DNA from: Verrucomicrobiales bacterium | Lineage (GTDB): Bacteria; Verrucomicrobiota; Verrucomicrobiia; Verrucomicrobiales; SLCJ01 | Assembly: GCA_024636835.1 (NCBI GenBank) | Contig: JAGXGH010000064.1 | Span: forward strand, 1-64,000 | Reading direction: 5' to 3' | Length of the DNA stretch: 64,000 nucleotides | Shown here: positions 24,949 to 34,187 of the stretch, piece after piece | How the letters are laid out: each line of letters opens with the position of its first letter | Position numbering within the stretch: position 1 is the stretch's first letter | The notes under the pieces: model-generated | The model's input: the letters and a program-made list of their open reading frames with translations, nothing else | Told to the model about the DNA's origin: nothing | The model's database searches: none | Program-made: the position numbers and the translations under genes

Positions 24949-26583
24949 CTACTCCTCGCTTTCGAGATGTCCCTTTTCGGTGATGTGATTGAGATAGAGA
25001 ACCGTGGTGGTGTCTTCATCTTCCGTGCCAGAGCGTCGTTCTGACAGGACAGGTTTGCGCTCGGCGGCGGTGAATTTCATGTGACTTTTGAATTCGGGCG
25101 CGGTGTGTTGCTCGATCTCCAGCTCAGTGGTTACTGACCATGAATTATTGAAGTGCGAGATGCTGTCGACCATCACGAAGCTGGGGTGTTTTTCGCTGTC
25201 GCTTGGAGTGCTCATGACCCGCCAAGGCATGCCCGGGACTTCCGGAACTGAGTAGAGGCTGTATAGACCATCAGGAGGCGTGGTTTCGTCAAACTTGATG
25301 TCGCTGAGGTTTGTGGAGCGGATGAATGCTACGTCGTGAGTTGGCTGTGGAAAAAAGCAGTTCGTGCTATTGTTTGAGAGAACTTCGAGGATTTCTCTCG
25401 AAAGTTCGGGAAGATGATAAAAAAGTGTCTCTGTTTGAGAATCGTATGCCATCCAGTCCTGCTCTCGTGGGACAGGCATACCACGGGTTGTAAAGTATTC
25501 GGTGGGGTCACATAAGTCACGGCTATCTGGATTTATACCGAGTGGATTGGAGGTGAGTTTTGGCATTAAAGTAGGGACGTGCACATCCTCCGCAAATGGG
25601 TCGCTGGGAATGTAGTCGTCGATAGGGAAGTAATCCTTAGGTATGGTCATTCGGTAAACGGAGGCTCCATTTTCTAGCCTTGCTCCAAGGTGGCTAACTA
25701 TGGAGCGAATTCGAATTTCTTCGTGATCGCTAAAGTTGTTACAGATTCGACCATCGAGGAGCATCTCTCCATTGGCAGAAATCGGATAAATATGAACCGT
25801 CGCGAGGAGGATTGTTTCCGGGTTTTCGGAGCTTTGCCCGAGCGCGTAGACAGTCGGATGTTCGGAGTTGAAGCGTGAGCAGACCTGAAGCGATATTTTC
25901 GGTGAATCGAGAGACCTCTGAAATCGCAAGTCGAACAGACTTCGGGTGGTGAATCCATCATCGTAGTTATAAGGCTCCCACTTCACCGAAGTGAATGTTC
26001 CGTCGTCATGCTCGCGGATCTTTTCTGCTTGGGTGCGCTCATCGGTGGTGTTGTCGATTTCATGGAGTGGTTTCATGCCGACGCTTGAAAACGCCCAGGG
26101 CTTTCGAACGGCTTGCCAGGCATGAGTTGGAGTGACCTCATAGACTTTGGCCGTCATCTTGACTTGCGTGTCAGCTTCGAAGGGAGAAAGCCATTCGCGT
26201 AGAAGGTGATGACCGTAAGCGGTGGCTTCGGCGACAACGCACTTTGTGGATTTATTGTAGACCACGCTTTTCACCTGTTCGGCGGGAAAGCTGAGGGCTT
26301 GCTCACCGAGTGTTAGGCTGAGATTGAAGATTTCGTCTTCCGGTGAGATGAACGGGCTATTTGGTGCAGGAGTTTTGAGAGGTGTGGTGACGATCTCTGT
26401 GATGCCATTGGTCTGCGGAGGTGAATCAATCGGGTAGGCCGCGTGAATGGGGCCGGAGTCCTTCTCTTCGGGTAGGATGATTTCTTCGGACTCTTCGTTA
26501 GTGGCAAAGGGATCCGTGACATCATGTGCGAGACCCGAATAGAGCATCATCATGCAGAGCAGGATTGAAATGTAGTAAGGCAT
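24949..26583 (-). CDS. secreted protein, five-paralogue family, member 1
   Basis: 544 residues and first in the array, so its promoter should lie in 26584-26935. Signal peptide MPYYISILLCMMMLYSGLA, an acidic linker, IHAAYPIDSP, module 1 (VKSVVYNKSTKCVVAEATAY, about 100-145), ALGQSSENPETILLATVHIY before LLDGRICNNFSDHEEI, and module 2 (TTRGMPVPREQDWMAYDSQT with EILEVL, about 365-420). The tail is acidic and ends with an ESEE-type run. All landmarks agree with members 3 to 5. It is probably periplasmic or surface-exposed; function unknown. Confidence 0.75.
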   Translation of the reverse strand: MPYYISILLCMMMLYSGLAHDVTDPFATNEESEEIILPEEKDSGPIHAAYPIDSPPQTNGITEIVTTPLKTPAPNSPFISPEDEIFNLSLTLGEQALSFPAEQVKSVVYNKSTKCVVAEATAYGHHLLREWLSPFEADTQVKMTAKVYEVTPTHAWQAVRKPWAFSSVGMKPLHEIDNTTDERTQAEKIREHDDGTFTSVKWEPYNYDDGFTTRSLFDLRFQRSLDSPKISLQVCSRFNSEHPTVYALGQSSENPETILLATVHIYPISANGEMLLDGRICNNFSDHEEIRIRSIVSHLGARLENGASVYRMTIPKDYFPIDDYIPSDPFAEDVHVPTLMPKLTSNPLGINPDSRDLCDPTEYFTTRGMPVPREQDWMAYDSQTETLFYHLPELSREILEVLSNNSTNCFFPQPTHDVAFIRSTNLSDIKFDETTPPDGLYSLYSVPEVPGMPWRVMSTPSDSEKHPSFVMVDSISHFNNSWSVTTELEIEQHTAPEFKSHMKFTAAERKPVLSERRSGTEDEDTTTVLYLNHITEKGHLESEE

Positions 26584-26935
26584 AGTAAACAGAAAGGGAG
26601 CAAGGTTTGAACGACCACAGCCATCACAAGCTTAGGAAACATCCTGCCGTGTTGAAAGCACAGATCACATAGACTCGCGGTGTCTTCAATGAGCGAGGCG
26701 GTATGGCTGAATGTAGCAACGCCGCTCTGCCGGCGTTTTGGAGTGGTGTTGGATGTAAGGGAAGCTGGGGACGATGTGGTGAGATTCGCTGCGCTACAGG
26801 CCCCGACGGAGCGAGGCGGCTACAAAAAGCGAGGCGGCTACAATGAGCGACGCGAAGATCCATTGAACAGCTCTAAGCGTCGCAAAATTCTACTGTCCAA
26901 TTTCTCATGACGTAATGAGCACCAGTCTACATGAC
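26584..26935. other. intergenic region with GAGGCGGCTACA repeats
   Basis: No gene is supported. It contains GCGAGGCGGCTACAAAAAGC immediately followed by GAGGCGGCTACAATGAGCGA (26812-26850), a related GAGCGAGGCGGTATGGCTGA at 26692-26711, and GCTGCGCTACAGGCCCCGAC. These are imperfect direct repeats. The promoter for the five-gene array should lie here, and the stretch is also downstream of the Rid-cluster. Confidence 0.5.
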
Positions 26936-28102
26936 TTAAAAAACGGGCAATTCATTGGCGGTATGATCGACGATGGCCATTCCTTCCACTTCAATCAACC
27001 AGCCCTGGCGGCAGACCGAGCCAAAAACGAGGATCACCGGCACATCATCACCGAGTTTATTGCTTAATGCCGCTTGCACCATCTGCGCATCGCCGGGATC
27101 CCGGATGTAAACGATCCAGTGGATCATGTCTTCAAGCCTGGCACCAGCTGACTTCAAGAGACCCGCGACATTTTCCAGTGCCCGATCAAGTTGCGCGATG
27201 ACATCGTAAGTATGGATAATCTCCCCGTCCGGGCCGATGCTGGCCGTGCCGGAGATAAAGATGTGTTTGCGGTCGCTGTAATGAACCACCGTCGCGCGCT
27301 CAAAAGAGACTCCATAGGCATCCGTCCGGCCAAGGTAATCTTGAGCGTGGAGATGTTTCACCTGTTCCGGAAGTAGGCCACCAATGGAATAGGTGTCCAT
27401 AAAAACCCGGGCGTCGATCTTACCAAAGCGCGCCTCGATTCCCGTGCTGGCAATATAATGCGAATCCGCCGTCAGCCCCTCGCGAGCGAAAACTTCGTTT
27501 CGCCCGCTGACCACCCCAGCGTAATTGTAATCGACATCGCGAACGTAAATCCAGGTTCGCACCGCATGGTTCAGAAGCGTGCCGTCGATGGTTTTCAGGG
27601 CGTTGATATATTGATCGAACACGGATACCGTCTGAGCATGGACCGATGCATCGCTTGGGCTGCTGAATTTCGTGCACCATTGGTGCCGCAGCTTACCGCG
27701 CTGCAGTTCGTAGCGTTTCTCCGAGAGTTTCTCTCCCTGATCGCCGAGATCGCTGATGTGGTAGGCCAAAAGGGCCACTTTCTCACCACTTTGAGGCATT
27801 TGTCCGAGTAGGGAAATGGCACACGCCGCGTCTTTGGAGGCGAGGGGATGCCCTTCCAAAACCGCATACTGATTGGGCGGGTCACTCAGAAAAAACCGCC
27901 GCCATACCGCCGAATTCATCTCTAGGCCCAGCGTCTCAATTGCCCGCTCGTAGGCTTTTTCGATGGCATCCAGTTGATCGTGGAGATTACCCGTCAATTC
28001 AGGCTGCACCATGACGTGAGCCTCGGTCGTTCCACCCGCACCATGGAACTGTGAGACCTGGATCTTCGCGGGAATGTCTTGAAAATGGAGGCGCTGATTC
28101 AT
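26936..28102 (-). CDS. two-domain Rid (YjgF/UK114) superfamily protein
   Basis: 388 residues. The C-terminal half has a recognisable Rid-type domain: KHIFISGTASIGPDGEII, then DVIAQLDRALENVAGLLKSA and LEDMIHWIVYIRD, close to the signature of RidA proteins. The N-terminal half appears to hold a second, degenerate copy (RTWIYVRDVDYNYAGV lies between). Rid proteins hydrolyse reactive enamine/imine intermediates; larger relatives such as chorismatases use the same fold for other reactions, so deaminase activity cannot be assumed. It is last in a same-strand cluster with redox proteins, 8 bases after the dihaem propeller gene. Confidence 0.7.
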   Translation of the reverse strand: MNQRLHFQDIPAKIQVSQFHGAGGTTEAHVMVQPELTGNLHDQLDAIEKAYERAIETLGLEMNSAVWRRFFLSDPPNQYAVLEGHPLASKDAACAISLLGQMPQSGEKVALLAYHISDLGDQGEKLSEKRYELQRGKLRHQWCTKFSSPSDASVHAQTVSVFDQYINALKTIDGTLLNHAVRTWIYVRDVDYNYAGVVSGRNEVFAREGLTADSHYIASTGIEARFGKIDARVFMDTYSIGGLLPEQVKHLHAQDYLGRTDAYGVSFERATVVHYSDRKHIFISGTASIGPDGEIIHTYDVIAQLDRALENVAGLLKSAGARLEDMIHWIVYIRDPGDAQMVQAALSNKLGDDVPVILVFGSVCRQGWLIEVEGMAIVDHTANELPVF

Positions 28103-28110
28103 TCTGATGC

Positions 28111-29892
28111 TTAAAGCGTCTTCACATACTCGATGAGTTGAGCGAGTTCTTCCTTGTTGAGCAGGTCGGTATCGCCGTGCTGGTTTTTCGAATCATACTT
28201 GGTCAGCATCTCGTGGATGGATGTGGCTCGTCCGTCGTGCAGGTAGGGCGCGGTCCGCCAAATTTCACTGAGTGAAGGCACATCATATCGTATCTCTTTT
28301 TCCTTCCCGATGCCCGAGCCGACGTAACGCAATCTCTTATTGGTTCCGAACGCACCTTGATGGCAATCAACGCAAGCCGCCTTGTTGTGGAACAAGGCCT
28401 TGCCCAGCTCGGCTTCGGGGCTGAGTTGGTTGTTGATCAGAGATGGGCTTGGAACCGGTCTCAGACTTTTCAGGTAAGTGTCCATCGCTACGGCATCCTC
28501 TTCCGGCAGGTAGGCCCGCAGAAAGAGAATGCCGGCACGCACCGAGGTTTCTGCATTGGGGCGAATCCCGGTGACGGTGGTCGGTGGGGTCTCGTGCGCG
28601 AAGAGCATCGTTTTTGCCTGCCGGGGCGTGCCCACTCCATCATTCTCAAGATCCCAGTTCAAGGCATCCGTGCGCCCATCCGGGTGGCAACTTGCGCAGC
28701 TCATCCATTGTTGAAAACTGATCGTCGCATCGTGAAACAAAAATTCCCCGCGACGTGCCAGAGGCACTTCAATTCCGGGCAACACCTCCTGCCGGAGCTC
28801 CTTTTTCGGGTCGTAGCGTTCGATGGAGCTGCTGAAATAGTTGGCCACCAGAATACGCCCCTGTGCATCCATGGTGATTGCCCGGGGACCAGAACCGGAA
28901 AGGGTGATGCGTTCTTTCCAAGGCAAACCACCGCGCAAATTGTAGGCGAAATCCTCTCGCTCAGCCGGACTCATGCCAGCCAGCGCCTCGACCAGTGTTG
29001 GATAGTCGATGCGCATCAACTCATGACTGCCGGATAAACTGATCCAAGCTGCCGTTTTATCGAGAACGATGCCCCAAGGGTTCGCGGCCCCGAGTGCCAT
29101 CTCATCGAGTAGCAAGGTTCCCAGCAGTTTACCCTGTTGCAGGTCGACCACACTCAGTCCATTTTTATTGATCCACCCTTGTTCGATCTGGGTGGCCGGC
29201 ACACGGTGGCTACCGATGACGCTTGCACAGAGTGCGTAACGTCCGTCGGGAGTCAGGGCAAGATCGCGAAGCCCGCTGGTGCCGTCCTCCAGGCGAATCT
29301 CCTGATAACGACCATCGGTAATCCCGATCAATCCGATGGTGCAGCCGGTCCAGTCGGCAACTGCGGGTGCACTACTCAAATGGTGCGCCACCACAATCTG
29401 GCTGTCATCGTGCCACCTTAAAGCAATCGGTTCACGGCCTACGGGAAAAACCGCGGTCCGCTGTAGACTCTGGGCATCGTAAAGCCAGACCTCGTTGCGA
29501 AAGCGCTGGGCCAGCGCCAGCATCTTCCCATCCGGGCTGAAGCGCGGCGACACCGGGGAGTGTCCGCAGGATATCCTTCGCTCCAAACTCAAATCTTTCG
29601 TCCGCACGACGAGCAGCTCGCCGTTCCCCGGACCGCCGCAAAGGATCAACCGCTTGCCGTCCGGGCTGATTACCAAATCCCCGGGAGTTGTGTCCAAAGA
29701 TAGGGCTCCCGATGGCTGGCCTGAAGTATCGTAGACGCGCAACTCCTTGGTGGCGGAACAGGAAAGGTAGATCTTCCCGGAGCTGGTCACAATGTCCACC
29801 AGAGCTAAATCAGCGCCGCCCGACCAAGCAGCACACAAGGCGCAGAGTTGCAGGTAAGCCAGGAGAAAAATACGATGCCGATTGAATGCCAT
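28111..29892 (-). CDS. beta-propeller fused to dihaem cytochrome c (MauG/CcpA-like)
   Basis: 593 residues with an N-terminal signal sequence (LLAYLQLCALCAA). Residues about 30-370 form a YVTN-type beta-propeller with repeated SPDGK and GRYAL blades. The C-terminal part carries two c-type haem sites, CASCH (near residue 398) and CVDCH (near 506), with APYLHDGRATSIHEMLTKYD typical of MauG/cytochrome c peroxidase relatives. Such proteins are periplasmic electron-transfer or oxidising enzymes; the substrate is unknown. It sits between the Rid protein and a second propeller, with gaps of 8 and 20 bases, so the cluster is probably one transcript. Confidence 0.85.
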   Translation of the reverse strand: MAFNRHRIFLLAYLQLCALCAAWSGGADLALVDIVTSSGKIYLSCSATKELRVYDTSGQPSGALSLDTTPGDLVISPDGKRLILCGGPGNGELLVVRTKDLSLERRISCGHSPVSPRFSPDGKMLALAQRFRNEVWLYDAQSLQRTAVFPVGREPIALRWHDDSQIVVAHHLSSAPAVADWTGCTIGLIGITDGRYQEIRLEDGTSGLRDLALTPDGRYALCASVIGSHRVPATQIEQGWINKNGLSVVDLQQGKLLGTLLLDEMALGAANPWGIVLDKTAAWISLSGSHELMRIDYPTLVEALAGMSPAEREDFAYNLRGGLPWKERITLSGSGPRAITMDAQGRILVANYFSSSIERYDPKKELRQEVLPGIEVPLARRGEFLFHDATISFQQWMSCASCHPDGRTDALNWDLENDGVGTPRQAKTMLFAHETPPTTVTGIRPNAETSVRAGILFLRAYLPEEDAVAMDTYLKSLRPVPSPSLINNQLSPEAELGKALFHNKAACVDCHQGAFGTNKRLRYVGSGIGKEKEIRYDVPSLSEIWRTAPYLHDGRATSIHEMLTKYDSKNQHGDTDLLNKEELAQLIEYVKTL

Positions 29893-29912
29893 GTGTCTCT
29901 TTCTTTCGTGAA

Positions 29913-30815
29913 CTAATCAGTGTCGGCCAGCGCCTTGGCAACAAAGGGTTGGCTGCGTGGGTGAATGGAAATGTGGGCGACGCGTTTGTGCTGGGGAAAT
30001 GTCCATTGGTGCACGACTTGTTTACTGCTGTCGATCTCGATGAGATCCGGTTTTTCATCGTCTCCTTGGTAAAGTGAGCAAAGCAAGTTGCCGCCAGGAA
30101 GGGGGACACAGTTGATGACCGGTGTTTTGGGCAGCTTGCCATCGGCGACCAGATCGAATTCCCAGATCAGTTTGTGTTCGGAATTGTATTCTTGGATACG
30201 TCCTTGAGAGCAGAGCAAGGTGTGACCATTGGCCATGCGCAAGCCATAAGTGACTTGCTCCAAGCCGGTGAGCTCCCAAAGGATATCGCCGTCGCGGTTG
30301 TATTCGTGGAAGGTCTTGCTCGCGAGTAGGGGAACAAGATAGGTGCCTTCCGCGCTCACCGTCGGGTAGCGGAACTGGCCGTGCACCTTATCTGATGTCG
30401 GGCGTAACTGCAGTTCATGAACCACCTCGTTCTGTGCATTGACTTCGATCAGTTTGCCCGGTCCCTCCAGACCTGTGAGCAAGTTGCCGTTCGGCAGGAT
30501 CGTGGCCAAGCAGTTCTCGGCTTTATCAGGGACGGGACGACGCGAGACGACCTTACCGGCTACATCCATACGGATCGCACCGGTGACGTCACCGATCAGC
30601 AGCTCGCCGTTGTCGAGTGGCTCCACCATCTGCGGGTGGCGCAGCTTTTCCTTGTTTCGCCAGAGCGTTTCTCCCGAAAGATCTGCCATGACGACGTAGT
30701 TACCGCCGTGGACGGAGAACAGTAGAACACTTTCCGCCGGGATCTGCCCTTCGTAGGGTTCGCCCCACAAAGAGGAGGCACCGAAGACGATGAACAGCAG
30801 CTTGATATAACGCAT
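29913..30815 (-). CDS. secreted beta-propeller protein (PQQ/arylsulfotransferase-like fold)
   Basis: 300 residues with a Sec signal peptide (MRYIKLLFIVFGASSLWG). Repeated blades carry a G-x-LLWE-type core (SGETLWRNKEKL, GDILWELTGLE, HKLIWEFDLVA), alternating with NGELLIG, NGNLLTG, NGHTLLC and GGNLLCS strands. This pattern is shared by secreted PQQ-like and arylsulfotransferase-like propellers that monitor or bind small ligands; no catalytic residues were recognised. It lies 15 bases after the HZSA fusion gene. Confidence 0.75.
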   Translation of the reverse strand: MRYIKLLFIVFGASSLWGEPYEGQIPAESVLLFSVHGGNYVVMADLSGETLWRNKEKLRHPQMVEPLDNGELLIGDVTGAIRMDVAGKVVSRRPVPDKAENCLATILPNGNLLTGLEGPGKLIEVNAQNEVVHELQLRPTSDKVHGQFRYPTVSAEGTYLVPLLASKTFHEYNRDGDILWELTGLEQVTYGLRMANGHTLLCSQGRIQEYNSEHKLIWEFDLVADGKLPKTPVINCVPLPGGNLLCSLYQGDDEKPDLIEIDSSKQVVHQWTFPQHKRVAHISIHPRSQPFVAKALADTD

Positions 30816-30830
30816 GAAGGTCTAAAGGAG

Positions 30831-33800
30831 TTAATCTTCAATTACTATACGGAAGCCGACATCGTGAACTTTCTGCCATGCACGATACATCAAGCGGTGG
30901 CTGGCAGTGGCGCGATAGGGGCGGTCGCGGTACGAGCCGCCTCGTACAACACGCTCAATCTGAGGGTCATCACCAATGGAGATGGATTCTTCCGTGAACG
31001 GATACGGACGATAACTCGATGCGGTCCATTCACTAACATTACCATGCATATCGTAGAGTCCCCAGGCGTTCGGCTTATACGAGGCGGGAGCCACCTGCAG
31101 ACGGGCGCCGTCGTCGACCGCCTTGGTGTGGGGGATCCACATCTCGTATGGACTCGGGTTCTTAATATACTGGATCGCAGTGTACTTAGGGCTCCCCTTG
31201 GCGGTGTCCTCGGCAAAGAGTTCCATCGTTTTGTCCGCAAGGTTTGCGAAAGCGGAAAAGTCCGCATCCAAAGCGTCTGCGAAAGAGAAGGGCGTCGACG
31301 AACCTGCGCGTGCGGCCCATTCCCACTCAGCCTCGGTAGGCAGACGCACGGTTTTCCCGGTTTTCTTGCTGAGCCACTCACAGAAAGCCATTGCCGTCTG
31401 CCAGGAAACCCGCACCGCGGGGAGTTCGTCGCCATTCACATTGACGCCACGTTGGCCAAACTGGAAGAAAAGCCGGTCTTCATATCGGCTGCTGTGTTCC
31501 TGCATGAACAGTCTCAGCTGCTTGTTAGTCACTTCGGTAGCCGCCATATAAAATGGTTTTTCAATCTGGACCTCGTGCATCGGGAGCTCATCCAGTTCGC
31601 CTGCGGCAGAACCCATCACAAAGGAGCCTGCTGGTACGGGGACCATCTCCAGCTGCTCGCCATCACCAAGATCGACCGTCATTTTCTTACGGGAATCACT
31701 GGCGACATCGGCATGGAATGCTTTTTTACCCGTTTCACGTGTTAACCTGATTGGTGCTTGATCTGGAGCCGGCAAGGTTTCTATCTCGGGGCGTGGAGGC
31801 TCCTCTAGAAAAACAAAATTGGCCCGGTTTGCGTAATCCAAACTTAATGCATTTCCGCGCTCGATGCTGGTTTCCAGTCTATTGCTGGTGCGCAGAATAT
31901 TCTCAGCGATCGCACGGCGATATCCGTGATAGGGGGCATTGTAATCCATCCAGGTGTTAAAGTGTGCCCACTCTTCTTCGGTCAATTCCACTCCATGGTG
32001 TCCCTTGCGCAGGAGATGGGTGAGTTCCGAACTCGATGAACCAAACTCCGTCGCGTTCTGCACGGCCATCGGGCTTTCAATACCGGAGTGGCGAACCAAA
32101 TTGTGCAATTGGACATAGCTCTCACTAAACAGCCCGCCATAACCTGAGCGATGGGAGGCGGATCTGGCGGAGCCTGAAAGGCGCATCTGATAGGTGTCCA
32201 GGTCAATCATGCGGTGGCGCAAATCCGGAATCCCATCGGCAAATTCCGGTCGGTCGGTTTGGTAGCGTCCGCCGGCGGCTTGACCATCGTGACAGGACAC
32301 ACATTTTGCGTCGAGGATGGGCTGCACTTCGTGGAGGAAACTCATCGGGCGCTCAGGTCCGAGCCAATCCAGAGTACTTTTGGGATTCTGCTGACTGGCC
32401 TGGGTCACGCGGGGACGAGGCATCTCATTGGCACTCTCGTGACAGCCCACGCAGCTCATCCGCTCACCACCCATTGCCGTCGCCCAGGAGCGCATGTTTT
32501 GTACCACTCGTCCTTGTTCATCCAATGGCTGGAAAAACAGTGGGGTCTTCGCGGGGATTTCGCAGGTGACGGAACCATCCTCGTTCACGGGAGTGACGCC
32601 GATAATCGTTTTGAGGTCCCATCCGGAATCCAGGCCTGTCGCGCCGACATGTCCTCCTCCGCCGCCGTGAATGGAAAACTGATAGGACCCAATGCGCAGG
32701 TTTTTCACCGTGCCTCGTGGCACATCCTTGAGGCCCGGGCCTTCATAAATGTCCTGGATATACAAGGTGGCCCGATCGCTCTCGGGTTTGATCAAGCTGG
32801 GAATGACCGGAGGTGCTTTGCGCGCCTTGTAAGCCATCGGCTCGAAAAAACCTTCCCCCTCGGATTCGTGAAGCAGGATCGCGTTGTCAAAACGATCGAC
32901 CAGATAGACCCCCCACAGTGCGTTTTTATCCGGCTTCATACTAACCAGAAAGAAATCACCGCCGCCTTTGTTGGTTTTGCTTTGGGCCAGCGGATACGGG
33001 TGGGTGATCAGCGGCCAAACCCCCGTCGCCAGTGGATCCCTGGCACTGGCTTCAACGGATTTTCCGAAGCCCGGAAGTTCCTGAATCACGCCCTCGGTCT
33101 CGTTGACTCCAAGGGCCGGGTCGACCAGAAGCATGCGCCCCATGCGAGCGGTGCCGTGGTGTCCCGTAGCAATGCCCACCAGCGCGCTGGGGTGCCCGGG
33201 GATCGGACGTGCGAAGAAAAACGAAGCCGGGAAATACGAATTGGTAAAGATGTAGGAGCGCTGTCCGGAACCGTCCGGATTCATCACAAGGATGGGACGG
33301 TTGTTGCTGTGAACCATGTCGGCGTAATCCCACCGGCTGAAAATCACCCGCCCGTCGTGTAACAGCGTGGGATACCAGGAGGTGTCCTGATCGAAACCGA
33401 GCTGGCAGACTTTTTGATCCTCCACCTCCAAACGATAGAGACTCGCCATGCGCGGATCGCCATTGATGCACGGCATTCCAAGGAACGTTGCCGTTGAAGA
33501 AAAGATCAGATTACCATCCGGCAGGTAACAAGGGTCGGAGTGATCGACATCATTGCCATCATCGGGACTGATTTGACGGACATCGTCCTGATCGGCGAGC
33601 TCCCAGAGACGAAACGCACCTTCTTTGTTCGGCATGGCAAAGAAGATTTTCTTTGCATCAAAGGATAACTCCGCATCGATGATCAGTTCCCCAGACGGTG
33701 ATTGGAAGATCTCCTCCACCTGCGGGTTTTCGTCAAAGGCTTCACGCAGTAAGGAAATGCTGGTTTTCCAACCGGTGCGTTGGCTGCGTGCAATCGAGTT

Positions 33801-34160
33801 GAAGTTGCCACTGCGCGCTCCAATTCCGCTGCTGGTCACTTGACGTGCCTTGTTGCCAAACTTCCGGCGGATCAGAAGAACATCTTCAAAGTCCAAGGTG
33901 GGGTTCGCCAGCAAGGTCTCACGCTGCAGTGCCTGCAGCCCGGGTAAATCATCCTCCGGTAGGGCCTTGAGACGTGCCAGAAAGTCCTCACCCTGGTAAT
34001 CGGAACCATATTCCTGCTCAATGGCATCAATGGCGTGGGTCAGGCTGACGCGAATTTCAGGGGCAGTTCGCGCGAAGTAGGTATTCTCATCCGCAGCCTG
34101 CAGGTGGCTCAAGCCAAGAAAGCCGAGGATCAGAGAAAGCAAGTAATGGTTCAATTTCAT
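30831..34160 (-). CDS. HZSA-like cytochrome c protein with FGE-sulfatase-type C-terminal domain
   Basis: 1109-residue exported protein (signal MKLNHYLLSLILGFLGLSHL). Residues about 130-540 form a propeller region resembling the hydrazine synthase alpha-subunit middle domain (DPCYLPDGNLIFSSTATFLG, DTSWYPTLLHDGRVIFSRWD). Two haem c sites follow, CVGCH at 570-574 and CVSCH at 620-624. The C-terminal 275 residues (from about 835) match the formylglycine-generating/sulfatase-modifying fold (PAGSFVMGS, RLPTEAEWEWAARAG, WGLYDMHGNVSEWTASSYR, RVVRGGSYRDRPYR). The catalytic cysteine pair of true FGEs is absent, so this domain is more likely a binding module. Despite the HZSA similarity there is no hydrazine pathway here. 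It heads the redox cluster after the alcohol dehydrogenase gene. Confidence 0.85.
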   Translation of the reverse strand: MKLNHYLLSLILGFLGLSHLQAADENTYFARTAPEIRVSLTHAIDAIEQEYGSDYQGEDFLARLKALPEDDLPGLQALQRETLLANPTLDFEDVLLIRRKFGNKARQVTSSGIGARSGNFNSIARSQRTGWKTSISLLREAFDENPQVEEIFQSPSGELIIDAELSFDAKKIFFAMPNKEGAFRLWELADQDDVRQISPDDGNDVDHSDPCYLPDGNLIFSSTATFLGMPCINGDPRMASLYRLEVEDQKVCQLGFDQDTSWYPTLLHDGRVIFSRWDYADMVHSNNRPILVMNPDGSGQRSYIFTNSYFPASFFFARPIPGHPSALVGIATGHHGTARMGRMLLVDPALGVNETEGVIQELPGFGKSVEASARDPLATGVWPLITHPYPLAQSKTNKGGGDFFLVSMKPDKNALWGVYLVDRFDNAILLHESEGEGFFEPMAYKARKAPPVIPSLIKPESDRATLYIQDIYEGPGLKDVPRGTVKNLRIGSYQFSIHGGGGGHVGATGLDSGWDLKTIIGVTPVNEDGSVTCEIPAKTPLFFQPLDEQGRVVQNMRSWATAMGGERMSCVGCHESANEMPRPRVTQASQQNPKSTLDWLGPERPMSFLHEVQPILDAKCVSCHDGQAAGGRYQTDRPEFADGIPDLRHRMIDLDTYQMRLSGSARSASHRSGYGGLFSESYVQLHNLVRHSGIESPMAVQNATEFGSSSSELTHLLRKGHHGVELTEEEWAHFNTWMDYNAPYHGYRRAIAENILRTSNRLETSIERGNALSLDYANRANFVFLEEPPRPEIETLPAPDQAPIRLTRETGKKAFHADVASDSRKKMTVDLGDGEQLEMVPVPAGSFVMGSAAGELDELPMHEVQIEKPFYMAATEVTNKQLRLFMQEHSSRYEDRLFFQFGQRGVNVNGDELPAVRVSWQTAMAFCEWLSKKTGKTVRLPTEAEWEWAARAGSSTPFSFADALDADFSAFANLADKTMELFAEDTAKGSPKYTAIQYIKNPSPYEMWIPHTKAVDDGARLQVAPASYKPNAWGLYDMHGNVSEWTASSYRPYPFTEESISIGDDPQIERVVRGGSYRDRPYRATASHRLMYRAWQKVHDVGFRIVIED

Positions 34161-34187
34161 ACTATCGGACGAGGATAAGGGTGACGG

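Noticed and set aside
32214..33362. 382-codon open frame on the plus strand
   Set aside because: It lies entirely opposite the HZSA-cytochrome-FGE gene, whose protein has clear motifs; the plus-strand translation shows no family pattern.
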